Shown here in pieces: positions 1-6,788 of a stretch of 11,024 bases of DNA. The position numbers and the translations under genes were made by a program. Source of the stretch: Treponema sp. (lineage in GTDB: Bacteria; Spirochaetota; Spirochaetia; Treponematales; Breznakiellaceae); contig JAISYA010000121.1 of the NCBI GenBank assembly GCA_031270205.1, positions 1 to 11,024 of the forward strand, read 5' to 3'. Below the pieces are notes generated by a model. It did not search any database. It was not told where the DNA came from and worked only from the letters and a program-made list of their open reading frames with translations. Each line of letters begins with the position of its first letter. Within the stretch, counting starts at the first letter, position 1.

Positions 1-85
1 GCAGCGTGGGCCACTGGCCGGAAAAAGCCTTTCCCCGGTAATCTTCCAAAAAAGCCCACGGTTTGTCGGTGTGCGGAACAGCCAT
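1..85 (-). CDS. N-terminus of a protein leaving the window, probably AMP-forming acyl-CoA synthetase (partial)
   Basis: Only the first 28 codons are inside the window. The ATG at 85-83 is preceded on the minus strand by a perfect AGGAGG (96-91) at a 5-base spacing, so this is a real start. The peptide begins MAVPHTDKPWAFLEDYRG and continues KAFSGQWPTL. From memory, an N-terminal 'YRGKxFxGxWPT' stretch is typical of long-chain fatty-acid:CoA ligases (AMP-binding family), including spirochaetal ones. None of the ATP/AMP-binding motifs of that family is in view, so the product is a tentative call while the gene itself is fairly secure. It is the only gene on its side of the 518-base gene-free stretch; I could not find a convincing promoter for it. 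Confidence 0.6.
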   Translation of the reverse strand, partial: MAVPHTDKPWAFLEDYRGKAFSGQWPTL

Positions 86-603
86 AAAATCCTCCTGGCG
101 GCGCGATATTGGGATCCCGACGGTTTTTCAGGCTTCCAGCCCGCGAAACCGCGCATTGCGAGGGCGCGTTCCCCAAACCGCGTTGGGTACGCCTCTCTAT
201 AATGACCCCGTTGCCATTAGACACCGAAAGGGCCTTTTGGTTGCGGAAACGCCGGAGTCATGTAACTGAGCCGAACCCTACATGGCGGCGGGGAAAGCCG
301 CCTTCCCGCTCAGCAACCGCACGGCGCAAGCCGTGTGGATGGCTAATGCGGCATAGCGTAGGCCCAGTGGCCGCCCCTGTATGCCACAGACCGCGCGGCG
401 GCTTTAGCCCCCGTAGTGGCCAGTTCGATAACCGCACGGCATAGGTGGTAATAGTGGTATACGTTTTTTTGTAGTTCGGATCACACACGGCACGGCATAG
501 CCGGGGGTTTCAAGGTACATAACTAGTTTTGGGACAGGCCCGTAAATACCTGGATAAGTGTTGATCCGCGAAAAGGGAGGCTGGATCAGGCAAACATGTC
601 CCG
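86..603. other. Gene-free region rich in GC hairpins and short repeats
   Basis: No convincing gene lies here; the open frames over 109-444 and 258-488 read as low-information Arg/Pro/Gly-rich translations without a ribosome-binding site. What it does hold: a hairpin with 6-base arms 284-289/297-302; a hairpin at 317-338 with nine pairs (one G-U) closed by a GCAA loop; GGCATA 350-355 paired with TATGCC 380-385; GGC-TTTA-GCC at 400-409; and CGGC-ATA-GCCG at 493-503. The 11-mer AACCGCACGGC occurs twice (315-325, 430-440), and AGTGGCC twice (366-372, 415-421). The 3' part (474-510) is one copy of a repeat found again at 9439-9499. I looked for tRNA and other known RNA genes by eye and recognised none. 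Confidence 0.6.
474..510 (+). repeat. Dispersed intergenic repeat, copy 1 (short form)
   Basis: Bases 474-502 match the reverse complement of 9471-9499 at 27 of 29 positions. The 8-base end GGGGGTTT (503-510) matches the far end of the other copy (9446-9439). In copy 2 a further 24 bases sit between these two blocks; here they are absent. The copy contains a small CGGC-ATA-GCCG hairpin. It lies about 90 bases beyond the stop codon of the minus-strand gene at 604-813, with its GGGGGTTT end facing that gene, the same orientation relative to the upstream gene as in copy 2. Confidence 0.75.
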
Positions 604-813
604 TCATTGTAATCCTTCTTTTAGACGGAACGACGGACAGTTTCCTCCGGTTGCCCGAAACACTTCATGGGAAGGAATATTACGGCATTTAATCGAAAAA
701 ATCTCGCACGAGCGGGGAAAATCCGGATCCCACGTGACCTTGAAATGGGCGCATTTCAGGCAGTTCGGCGGTCGGGAAGGAATCAACGGCGTTTCAGACG
801 TGTATTCGCTCAT
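604..813 (-). CDS. Small conserved five-cysteine protein, unknown function
   Basis: 69 residues. The core is CLKCAHFKVTWD (C18, C21) then C36, IKC (C43), PS (47-48), TGGNC (C59) and PSF. I recognise this as a widespread small bacterial family with the pattern CxxCxHF-x-TWD-x-P-x-C-x-F-x-K-x-P-S-x-V-x-TG-x-C; it is sometimes mislabelled as a uracil-DNA glycosylase fragment, and its function is unknown to me. The cysteine/histidine layout suggests a small metal-binding (zinc-ribbon-like) fold; that is inference. About 16 residues precede the first cysteine, longer than I expect for the family. The ATG at 813-811 has no Shine-Dalgarno; a TACAAT hexamer (minus strand, 828-823) sits 9 bases before it, but no good -35 box goes with it. 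It is divergent from the NusG-like gene. Confidence 0.72.
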   Translation of the reverse strand: MSEYTSETPLIPSRPPNCLKCAHFKVTWDPDFPRSCEIFSIKCRNIPSHEVFRATGGNCPSFRLKEGLQ

Positions 814-856
814 GACAAAGGCATTGTAGCATAATAGGGCGGTGAATAGGTATCTC

Positions 857-885
857 TTGTCTTTTAACGAAAAATCCTTTACCTT
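857..885 (+). promoter_or_regulatory. Possible sigma70-type promoter of the NusG-like gene
   Basis: TTGTCT (857-862) and TACCTT (880-885) are 17 bases apart. The -10 keeps the most conserved T, A and final T but is otherwise weak. The hexamer ends 12 bases before the ATG at 898, so initiation here would give a 5' leader of only about 5 bases. Confidence 0.3.
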
Positions 886-897
886 AAATTGTCTATA

Positions 898-1437
898 ATG
901 TTAAAGTACTACGCGCTTCAGGTAAAAACCCGGGGGGAAGACAAGTTTATCCGTCTCTTTCAGGCTCTGCATCCGGAGGTCCCTTTTCCTATCTTTTTTC
1001 CCCAGCGCCGCATTGATATCAGGCGCAAGGGGGTGGTTCGCCAGTCAATGGCGGCGATTTTTCCCGGCTATGTGTTTCTGGAAATCGACGAGGGGGAGGG
1101 AGAGGATATTCTGACCCATAAATGGGCGTTCCGGCGTACCGAGGGCTTTTTCCAGTTTCTAAGGTCAAATCGGAATATCCAGCCCCTGAAAGACCGGGAT
1201 TTGAACCTGGTGCTGCACTTCATCAAAAAGGTGGGGCCGGTAGCGGGCGTTTCCAAAGTGTACTTTAACGAGAACGCCCGCATCGTGGTGGTCGAAGGGC
1301 CGCTTATGGGACTTGAGGGAAAGATAATAAAGGTCGATAAAAGAAAAGGGAGGGCAAAGATCAAACTGGACCTCTATGACGATTCCTTTGCCATCGATCT
1401 TGCCTTTGAGGTGATAAGTCCGCTGCTCCACCGTTAA
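898..1437 (+). CDS. NusG-family transcription antitermination paralogue (LoaP/UpxY-like)
   Basis: 179 residues. An N-terminal NGN domain runs from about residue 3 to 110: YYALQVKTRGEDKF at the start, FPGYVFLEID (55-64) matching the NusG FPGYV strand, and a segment at 79-90 at the position of the NusG 'T-x-G-V-x-x-F' strand. A KOW motif follows at about 126-160 (VVVEGPLMGLEGKIIKVD). Core NusG normally sits between secE and rplK; here the neighbour is a polysaccharide enzyme, as for specialised paralogues (RfaH, LoaP, UpxY, TaA) that bind RNA polymerase and let it read through long biosynthetic operons. The ATG at 898 is preferred because the protein then opens like other NusGs; an in-frame TTG at 889 is the alternative. 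Neither has a Shine-Dalgarno. Family call secure; target and subfamily inferred. Confidence 0.88.
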   Translation: MLKYYALQVKTRGEDKFIRLFQALHPEVPFPIFFPQRRIDIRRKGVVRQSMAAIFPGYVFLEIDEGEGEDILTHKWAFRRTEGFFQFLRSNRNIQPLKDRDLNLVLHFIKKVGPVAGVSKVYFNENARIVVVEGPLMGLEGKIIKVDKRKGRAKIKLDLYDDSFAIDLAFEVISPLLHR

Positions 1438-1534
1438 GCTATTGTTCATGAAAGCCGCCTGGGAGCCTGTGGGACTTTACGCATTTCGGGGCTTCTTTGG
1501 GAGTTTGCGGGGTATATTTTGCAGCAAATTGCCA

Positions 1535-1540
1535 GGGAGG
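1535..1540 (+). promoter_or_regulatory. Ribosome-binding site that fixes the start of the capD-like gene
   Basis: GGGAGG lies 5 bases before the ATG at 1546. It decides in favour of this start over the in-frame TTG at 1519, which has no Shine-Dalgarno and lies inside a TTTGCAGCAAA dyad (1518-1528). A TATATT at 1513-1518 could be a -10 box, but I see no matching -35. Confidence 0.75.
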
Positions 1541-1545
1541 GGAAC

Positions 1546-3078
1546 ATGACAACACAAAAATCAAAACGCCTGTATATTATCGGGGCGGGATTCGCGGGTC
1601 AGAGTCTGGCTAACGAAATCAAATCCAAAGCGGTATTCGGCGAGGTTGTGGCCTTCCTCGACGATGACTCCGCGAAAATAGGCCGGCGGATAGAGGGCAT
1701 TCCGGTTCTGGGGCCGATCCGCGACGTGGCCAAGTTGCTGCGGATGAACCCCGCCGACGAGGCCATCATCACCATTCCCGGCGCCAGCAGGGAATACCTT
1801 AAAGACCTGTACGGTATCCTGAAAAAAGCGGGCTTCGAGCGGATACGCATCCTGCCGGGTATCTCCCAAATCCTCGACGGGGACGCCCGCCTGATTCAGA
1901 CGCGCTCGATTGACCCGCAGGACCTGCTGGGCAGGACTCCCGTGGCGATAAAGCTCCGCCAGAGCCTCGCCTACCTTAGGGGCAAGCGGGTTTTGATAAC
2001 CGGCGCGGGCGGCTCCATCGGCAGTGAATTGTGCCGGCAGCTCCTTTCAGGCGGCGCTTCGCGGCTTTTTCTGTTTGGCCACGGCGAGAATTCAATTTAT
2101 CAGATTGACCGGGAACTGCGGCTGCTCCAGGAAGAGGGCGTGGGCGAAAAGGCGGCGCTGGTGCCGGTTATCGGGGACCTCAAAGACGAGGTCTATATGG
2201 ATTATATTCTGGGGCATTTGCGGGCGGACGTGGTGTTCCACGCCGCCGCCTACAAGCACGTGCCCATGATGGAAGAAAACGCTGTGGCGGCCATTGAGAA
2301 CAACGTGCTGGGGACTGAAAACCTGATTAACGCGGCGCGGCGGCACGGCGTAAAGCGTCTGGTGCACATCACTACCGACAAGGCGGTGGAGCCGGTGTCG
2401 GTGTACGGCGCGTCCAAATACCTCTGCGAGCGGCTGGTGCTGGACGCCGCCGGGAAAGCCGGGTCGGGCGGAGAGAAGGAGACCGACTTTATGGTGGTCC
2501 GTTTCGGCAATGTGCTCGGTTCGCGCGGCTCCATTGTGCCCCTGTTCCAGCGGCAGATTGAAAAGGGCGGACCGGTTACCGTTACCCACCCGGACATGCG
2601 CCGCTGGTTTATGACGATTCCCGAAGCCTGTTCCCTGGTGCTCAAGGCCGGCGGCGTTGGCGAGAACGGCGGGCTGTACCTTTTGGATATGGGAGAGCCG
2701 GTCCGCATCCGCGACCTGGCGGAGCAATTGATCCGCTTCTACGGCTTCGAGCCTGAAAGCGAAATCAGGATCGAATATACCGGCCTCCGCCCCGGCGAGC
2801 GGCTGGACGAGCGGCTCCGGGCAGAGGACGAGGAGCCTCGTGAAACCGGACACAGCCGCATTCTGCGCCTGAACCGGAAAAGCCCCCTTGCCGTCGACAT
2901 CTCCGCACTGGTGGACAAGCTGCGGCCCGTCTGCCGTTTTGATCCAAACCGCCCGGGAATATACCGCGACAGCGGCTTCCTGCGAGACATTCTGCGGGAG
3001 GCCATACCCAGTATGCGGCGGCCTGTGGAAACCGCGGCAGCGAAAGTACGGCGCGCCGCAGAACCGGTCATGGCGTAA
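1546..3078 (+). CDS. CapD/FlaA1-type nucleotide-sugar 4,6-dehydratase/epimerase, soluble form
   Basis: 510 residues. Two Rossmann folds: an N-terminal one (YIIGAGFAG, 10-18) of the kind found in the long PglF/WbpM/CapD proteins, and a catalytic SDR domain from about 147, with VLITGAGGSIGSE (149-161), FHAAAYKHVPMME (231-243), TTDKAVEPVSVYGASK (276-291), FGNVLGSRGSIVP (320-332), MTIPEA (356-361) and RPGER (415-419). These enzymes act on UDP-GlcNAc-type sugars at the head of glycan pathways; the exact sugar cannot be read here. Long-form relatives usually have four N-terminal membrane helices; this protein has none. They also usually have Met where Y287 stands, so a Tyr-x3-Lys pair is present as in short FlaA1/PseB enzymes. 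It follows the NusG paralogue by 108 bases, consistent with a surface-polysaccharide role. Start chosen by the GGGAGG. Confidence 0.88.
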   Translation: MTTQKSKRLYIIGAGFAGQSLANEIKSKAVFGEVVAFLDDDSAKIGRRIEGIPVLGPIRDVAKLLRMNPADEAIITIPGASREYLKDLYGILKKAGFERIRILPGISQILDGDARLIQTRSIDPQDLLGRTPVAIKLRQSLAYLRGKRVLITGAGGSIGSELCRQLLSGGASRLFLFGHGENSIYQIDRELRLLQEEGVGEKAALVPVIGDLKDEVYMDYILGHLRADVVFHAAAYKHVPMMEENAVAAIENNVLGTENLINAARRHGVKRLVHITTDKAVEPVSVYGASKYLCERLVLDAAGKAGSGGEKETDFMVVRFGNVLGSRGSIVPLFQRQIEKGGPVTVTHPDMRRWFMTIPEACSLVLKAGGVGENGGLYLLDMGEPVRIRDLAEQLIRFYGFEPESEIRIEYTGLRPGERLDERLRAEDEEPRETGHSRILRLNRKSPLAVDISALVDKLRPVCRFDPNRPGIYRDSGFLRDILREAIPSMRRPVETAAAKVRRAAEPVMA

Positions 3079-3083
3079 GACTC

Positions 3084-3112
3084 TTCACTTTTTGCCCGAA
3101 TTCGCCAATAAT
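3084..3112 (+). promoter_or_regulatory. Possible promoter immediately before the 647-residue gene
   Basis: TTCACT (3084-3089), a 17-base spacer and AATAAT (3107-3112, five of six matches to TATAAT). The hexamer ends 5 bases before the ATG at 3118, so transcription would start at or next to the ATG. The stretch also lies in the gap after the capD-like stop, so read-through from upstream is the alternative. Confidence 0.35.
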
Positions 3113-3117
3113 TTAAT

Positions 3118-5061
3118 ATGGCTCAATCGACGGATCTGTATGGCCTTCTGCGGGGATATGTCCTGAAAAACAGCTCTCCTGTCGTGGTTATAGACGCTTT
3201 TTTGAAATTCCTTGAAAATTATGCCAGGCTCAGGGTTCCGGAACAGCCCGATTGGGAAAAATGGGCTTTTGATACGGAAACGAAATTCTGGGATGAGCTT
3301 CCAATGCTGATAGATAACGAAAAATGCGTCTTTCTGGCGGAAACCGCCGAGGAACGGCTATATATGCCCTTCTACTGCCTGGAGAAGCTGCAGCCGCTCT
3401 ACCAGAACAGCGATACCCTGGCGGACCGGCCTTTTCCCAGTGAAGAATCCTTAAAAGTGAACATTCCCGAAGGACAGCTGCGTACCATCGCGGTGGATAC
3501 CGGCTTGACTCCCTTTCTTGAAAACTCCAATATAGCCCTGCCGCCGGACGCCGAAGAAGCGGAAGAAACCGGGGATCCGGGGCAGCACAAGCTGGTCAAA
3601 ATAATCTTTCCCATTCCCTACGGTTCGGCCCTGGCGCCCTCCGTGCTCATTCCCTACCGGCTTTTGGAATCCGCATTCCTCAAACTGCGCTACTATCTCT
3701 TAAACCACGGCAACAGGGAGTATTTGCTGCACAAAATTACTCCCTATTTTTCGGGCAGGGAGCAACTCCTCCGCGAAATGTTCGATCAACTGGTGAAGCG
3801 TCCCGGTGACTGTATGCTGAACCTGCAAAGCTCCGGGGAGTTTTCTTCCCTGTTCTGGGACTGTTTCTGCTCCATGTTAAAAAAAAATATCGAAGCGAAA
3901 CTGAAGGACGACGAACTGCTCGGTGAGGAGGTTGCGGCGGTGCAGGCGGCGTGTATTATCGAAGCCTGCAATGTGTTTTACAAGGCTCGAACGGCCAAAA
4001 AAAAGGAAGTGGAGTTGGCCCTGCGGAGTCTGGATCAGCATCTGGAGCAGCCGCCTTTTTATTTCACCCTGGACGACATTATCAAATTCACCAACGACAA
4101 AGGCGCCGTTCTCCTGGATATATACACCAAAGAGGACCTTGGGGACCACATCAAAAAAAGAACCACCGAAGGCAGAAAAAACGAACTGCCTGATTGGCTT
4201 ATCCTGCAGGACAAAAACCACAAGCGCTGGTATATCAAAAAGAACAAATACCTTTCCCTCTGCGCCAAAACGCTGATTGAGTGCCGGCCCTACGTCAGAA
4301 AGGAGATCGTCAACCAGTGGCTGCAAACGCTGAAGGATTTTCGCAAGGAAGCGGCCATGGAAAAAGACGAGGAGTTTGAAAGGCTCCTTGCCGCCCATAC
4401 GGCGAATTTAAATCCTACCCTGATGATGATGCTTGAAGATCCGAAGCTGCCGCTGGTGTATAGCGAGATGGAGCGCTCCGGCGCCGTTATTCCGGCGGCC
4501 CTGCGGATCATCAAAGACGGCAGGCTGCTCCCCCCAAGCGCCCTGTACGCCTTCCGCCGCAAGGAGATGCTCGCCGACGTAAAGTTTATGCTGCCGTTCT
4601 GGTACTCCATACCCATTCTGGTCAGTATCATCGCCTTTTTCAAAAACCGCGGAAGGCGGAATCGGCAGGCTACACCGGCTGCCGGAAACGCCTATACCTC
4701 CTTTGAAAGTGAAAAGGAGGGGCGGGCCATACAGGGCGTCGCGCGGGGCATAGAGGCCGCCATGGTTCCGGATGGCTTTACCAGAGAAAGCTATCTCGCC
4801 GAGCTTGAAAGCCGCTGGAGCAACGTTCCCGACAAGCAGATCCGCCAAACCATTGTCGGCGACGTGCAGGCATTGCTACGGGACAACCTGCGTTACGCGA
4901 TTAAGATTTACCGGACAAGGCAGTTGTCCCGCGAAAGCCTGGGCGACATAGCCGACGGCCTTATCGCCCGCAACCCCGCGCTGCAACGGCTCGGCAACCG
5001 ACAGGCCCTCCGCCTGTACATACAGTTGTACATGGTAAAACTGCTGATCACAAAGACATGA
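3118..5061 (+). CDS. Unrecognised 647-residue protein with one predicted membrane segment
   Basis: I do not recognise a family. The protein opens MAQSTDLYGLLRGYVLKNS with no signal peptide. The first ~480 residues look soluble and mixed helical, with an acidic linker near 143-152 (EEAEETGDPG) and Lys/Glu-rich helical stretches around 240-420. One hydrophobic segment, FMLPFWYSIPILVSIIAFF (490-508), is followed at once by basic KNRGRRNRQ, then a shorter C-terminal domain (about 525-647) rich in charged helices. This suggests a bitopic inner-membrane protein; topology is unclear because basic residues flank both sides. The ATG has no Shine-Dalgarno but a -10-like AATAAT just upstream. It lies 39 bases after the capD-like gene, on the same strand, and faces htrA across a terminator hairpin. 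Codon use and length support a real gene. A link to glycan synthesis is only positional. Confidence 0.85.
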   Translation: MAQSTDLYGLLRGYVLKNSSPVVVIDAFLKFLENYARLRVPEQPDWEKWAFDTETKFWDELPMLIDNEKCVFLAETAEERLYMPFYCLEKLQPLYQNSDTLADRPFPSEESLKVNIPEGQLRTIAVDTGLTPFLENSNIALPPDAEEAEETGDPGQHKLVKIIFPIPYGSALAPSVLIPYRLLESAFLKLRYYLLNHGNREYLLHKITPYFSGREQLLREMFDQLVKRPGDCMLNLQSSGEFSSLFWDCFCSMLKKNIEAKLKDDELLGEEVAAVQAACIIEACNVFYKARTAKKKEVELALRSLDQHLEQPPFYFTLDDIIKFTNDKGAVLLDIYTKEDLGDHIKKRTTEGRKNELPDWLILQDKNHKRWYIKKNKYLSLCAKTLIECRPYVRKEIVNQWLQTLKDFRKEAAMEKDEEFERLLAAHTANLNPTLMMMLEDPKLPLVYSEMERSGAVIPAALRIIKDGRLLPPSALYAFRRKEMLADVKFMLPFWYSIPILVSIIAFFKNRGRRNRQATPAAGNAYTSFESEKEGRAIQGVARGIEAAMVPDGFTRESYLAELESRWSNVPDKQIRQTIVGDVQALLRDNLRYAIKIYRTRQLSRESLGDIADGLIARNPALQRLGNRQALRLYIQLYMVKLLITKT

Positions 5062-5085
5062 GCGTTCCGGCCGCGCCGGAACGCT
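5061..5085. terminator. Strong hairpin between convergent genes
   Basis: An 11-base perfect inverted repeat (5061-5071 with 5075-5085) closes a 3-base CGC loop. Its first base is the last base of the TGA stop of the 647-residue gene, and it lies 7 bases beyond the htrA stop on the other strand. There is no long T-run on either side, so it fits a bidirectional terminator or mRNA 3'-end stabiliser rather than a textbook intrinsic terminator. Confidence 0.75.
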
Positions 5086-5092
5086 GCATCTC

Positions 5093-6607
5093 CTACTTCT
5101 TAAATTTCAGCGTTTCCAGTGTGGCCTCGCCGCGAATGACGCCGAACCAGAGTTCTTTGTCCGTTTTTTCGCGGAGCAGTTTGAAGTACGAGGCGAGATC
5201 GGCAACCGCTTCACCGTTGACTGCGGTTATCCGGTCACCGTCCCGGAGGCCTACAATGTCGGCGGGGCTGTTGGCGATGACCTGGGCGGTATACAGGCCC
5301 TTGGCGTTCTTGTCCAGTTTGAGACTTTCCCGCAGTTCGTCGGTCAGGGGAACGACGTATACGCCGGGCCAGAGTTTCTTGTTGTCCGAGGCCACTTGAT
5401 CGGTGCGGGCCTCAATACGGACCTGGACTTCCTGTTGGACGCCGTCGCGGATCAGGGTGAAGGCCGCCCGGTCACCGGGTTTGAGATCCCCCACTATCAT
5501 CGTGAGCTGGTTCACGCCCCTGGCCTCCCTGCCGTTCACGTGGGTGATAAAGTCGCCGGGACGGACGCCGCCCTTGTCGGCGGGAGAATCGAGGAAGACC
5601 TGGGAAGCCAGCGCCCCGCGCTTGCCTTCAATACCCAGGGCCGCCATCGTTTCCCTGTTGGGTTCGTTCAGGGACACGCCGAGCCAGCCGTAGCTGATTG
5701 TGCCGGAGGTGATGAACTCGTCTATTGAGCGTTTGACATTATTGACGGGGATGGCGAATCCCAGGCCCACGCTGCCGCCCCCCGTGGTATTGCTCGCTAT
5801 CCATGTGTTGATGCCGATCACTTCTCCCCGGATGTTCACGAGCGGGCCGCCGGAATTGCCCTGGTTGATGGGAGCGTCCGTCTGGATAAAATCGTTGATA
5901 TTGCCGCCCGGCCCGCCGGTGCGTCCCACTGCGCTCACGATCCCCATGGTCACGGAAAAGGAAAACTGTTCTCCCAGGGGATTGCCCATGGCAATGGCCC
6001 AGTCCCCCACTTTCACCGCGTCTGAGTCCCCGAGTACCGCCAGCGGATAGGAATCGCTGGTTTTGAACGAAACCAGGGCAAGGTCTTTACGCGCGTCCGT
6101 TCCCACCACTTCCGCCGGATATTCCTTGCCGTCTTTCGTGGCCACCCTGATTTCGGTTGCGCCCTCAACCACGTGGTTATTGGTGAGGGCGTAATACGTC
6201 CCGCTGTTGTGGCGGACGATAATCCCCGAGCCGAGGCCCTGGGAGCGGAATTCCCGCTCCTGCCTGCCGCCTTCGTCCGAGCCGCGCTCCCGCGGGCCGA
6301 AGAAGAATTCCCAGGGGATTCCGTTAAAGTTGGGGACCTGCTGCCTTCTGACCGAAACGGTTTTTAGCTCCACCACCGAGGGGAGCACTTTGTCCGCAAC
6401 GGAACTGAAGGCGGCCTGCAGGCCCTCGGCCACGGACAGGGCGTTTTCCGGGATAATCACCTGATTCTGCTGGGCCTGGGCCGTACCCCGCGCTTTGGGG
6501 GTCGAGCAGGAAAAGGACAAAAACGCCAGGGAAAAGCCGAAAATAATCCCGATAAACACCAGATTAAAGACAAACACATTTTTTGAAGAGAGTTTTTTCA
6601 CAAGCAT
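5093..6607 (-). CDS. htrA: HtrA/DegP-type periplasmic serine protease with two PDZ domains
   Basis: 504 residues. An N-terminal hydrophobic segment (10-33) ends LSFSC (C34), which could be a relaxed spirochaetal lipobox or a signal anchor; the protein should act in the periplasm on misfolded proteins. The chymotrypsin-like domain carries the full triad: H145 (LTNNHVVEG), D175 (KDLALV) and S252 in GNSGGP (250-255). PDZ1 spans about 307-400 (YGWLGVSL; VRPGDFITHVNG) and PDZ2 about 412-504 (LRDGDRITAVNG). The length and layout match DegP/DegQ. An acidic/basic loop at 104-121 before the protease core fits the LA loop. The start at 6607 is chosen because AGGAG (6617-6613) precedes it at 5 bases; a longer in-frame opening to 6745 would overlap the promoter and has no ribosome-binding site. 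Third gene after the J-protein and map, but with its own promoter. Confidence 0.95.
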   Translation of the reverse strand: MLVKKLSSKNVFVFNLVFIGIIFGFSLAFLSFSCSTPKARGTAQAQQNQVIIPENALSVAEGLQAAFSSVADKVLPSVVELKTVSVRRQQVPNFNGIPWEFFFGPRERGSDEGGRQEREFRSQGLGSGIIVRHNSGTYYALTNNHVVEGATEIRVATKDGKEYPAEVVGTDARKDLALVSFKTSDSYPLAVLGDSDAVKVGDWAIAMGNPLGEQFSFSVTMGIVSAVGRTGGPGGNINDFIQTDAPINQGNSGGPLVNIRGEVIGINTWIASNTTGGGSVGLGFAIPVNNVKRSIDEFITSGTISYGWLGVSLNEPNRETMAALGIEGKRGALASQVFLDSPADKGGVRPGDFITHVNGREARGVNQLTMIVGDLKPGDRAAFTLIRDGVQQEVQVRIEARTDQVASDNKKLWPGVYVVPLTDELRESLKLDKNAKGLYTAQVIANSPADIVGLRDGDRITAVNGEAVADLASYFKLLREKTDKELWFGVIRGEATLETLKFKK

Positions 6608-6681
6608 AATCACTCCTGATTGAGGCATTTTCATAATAATACCGGATTTTGAAAAGCCTTTTAATTTTCTCCGCAATGGAG

Positions 6682-6709
6682 TCCAGCGCCCGATAAGCTC
6701 AACGCTGGA
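6682..6709 (-). promoter_or_regulatory. Hairpin in the long htrA mRNA leader
   Basis: TCCAGCG (6682-6688) and CGCTGGA (6703-6709) form a perfect 7-base inverted repeat around a 14-base loop, inside the leader of about 117 bases predicted between the htrA promoter and its ATG. A weaker CTCC/GGAG pair (6669-6681) follows towards the gene. I recognise no riboswitch or RNA thermometer family. Confidence 0.4.
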
Positions 6710-6730
6710 GAGCCTTGAGGAGATAGCTCT

Positions 6731-6759
6731 ATTATACAAATTCATTTACCCCTTGAAAA
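6731..6759 (-). promoter_or_regulatory. Sigma70-type promoter of htrA
   Basis: On the minus strand, TTTTCA (6759-6754) and a perfect TATAAT (6736-6731) are exactly 17 bases apart. Transcription would start near 6724, leaving about 117 bases of leader before the ATG at 6607. The promoter sits in the gap between map and htrA, so htrA can be expressed apart from the J-protein/map pair. Confidence 0.7.
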
Positions 6760-6788
6760 GTTACAAGGAGTTGGCTCCGCCGAAGCGC

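Noticed and set aside
198..203. Perfect TATAAT on the plus strand
   Set aside because: No -35 box at 16-18 bases and no gene downstream on that strand before 898.
109..488. Open frames of 111 (plus) and 76 (minus) codons in the gene-free region
   Set aside because: Low-information Arg/Pro/Gly-rich translations with no ribosome-binding site, overlapping each other and made of hairpin repeats.
889..891. TTG start for the NusG-like gene
   Set aside because: ATG at 898 gives the usual NusG opening; the TTG has no Shine-Dalgarno.
894..899. TATAAT overlapping the nusG-like ATG, as a promoter
   Set aside because: Initiation here would fall downstream of the only sensible start codon, and no -35 matches.
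2092..2853. 253-codon minus-strand frame inside the capD-like gene
   Set aside because: Antisense shadow of a strongly supported gene; no recognisable protein features.
6608..6745. 46-residue N-terminal extension of HtrA
   Set aside because: Overlaps the htrA -10 box; the ATG at 6607 has AGGAG and is followed by the expected hydrophobic leader.
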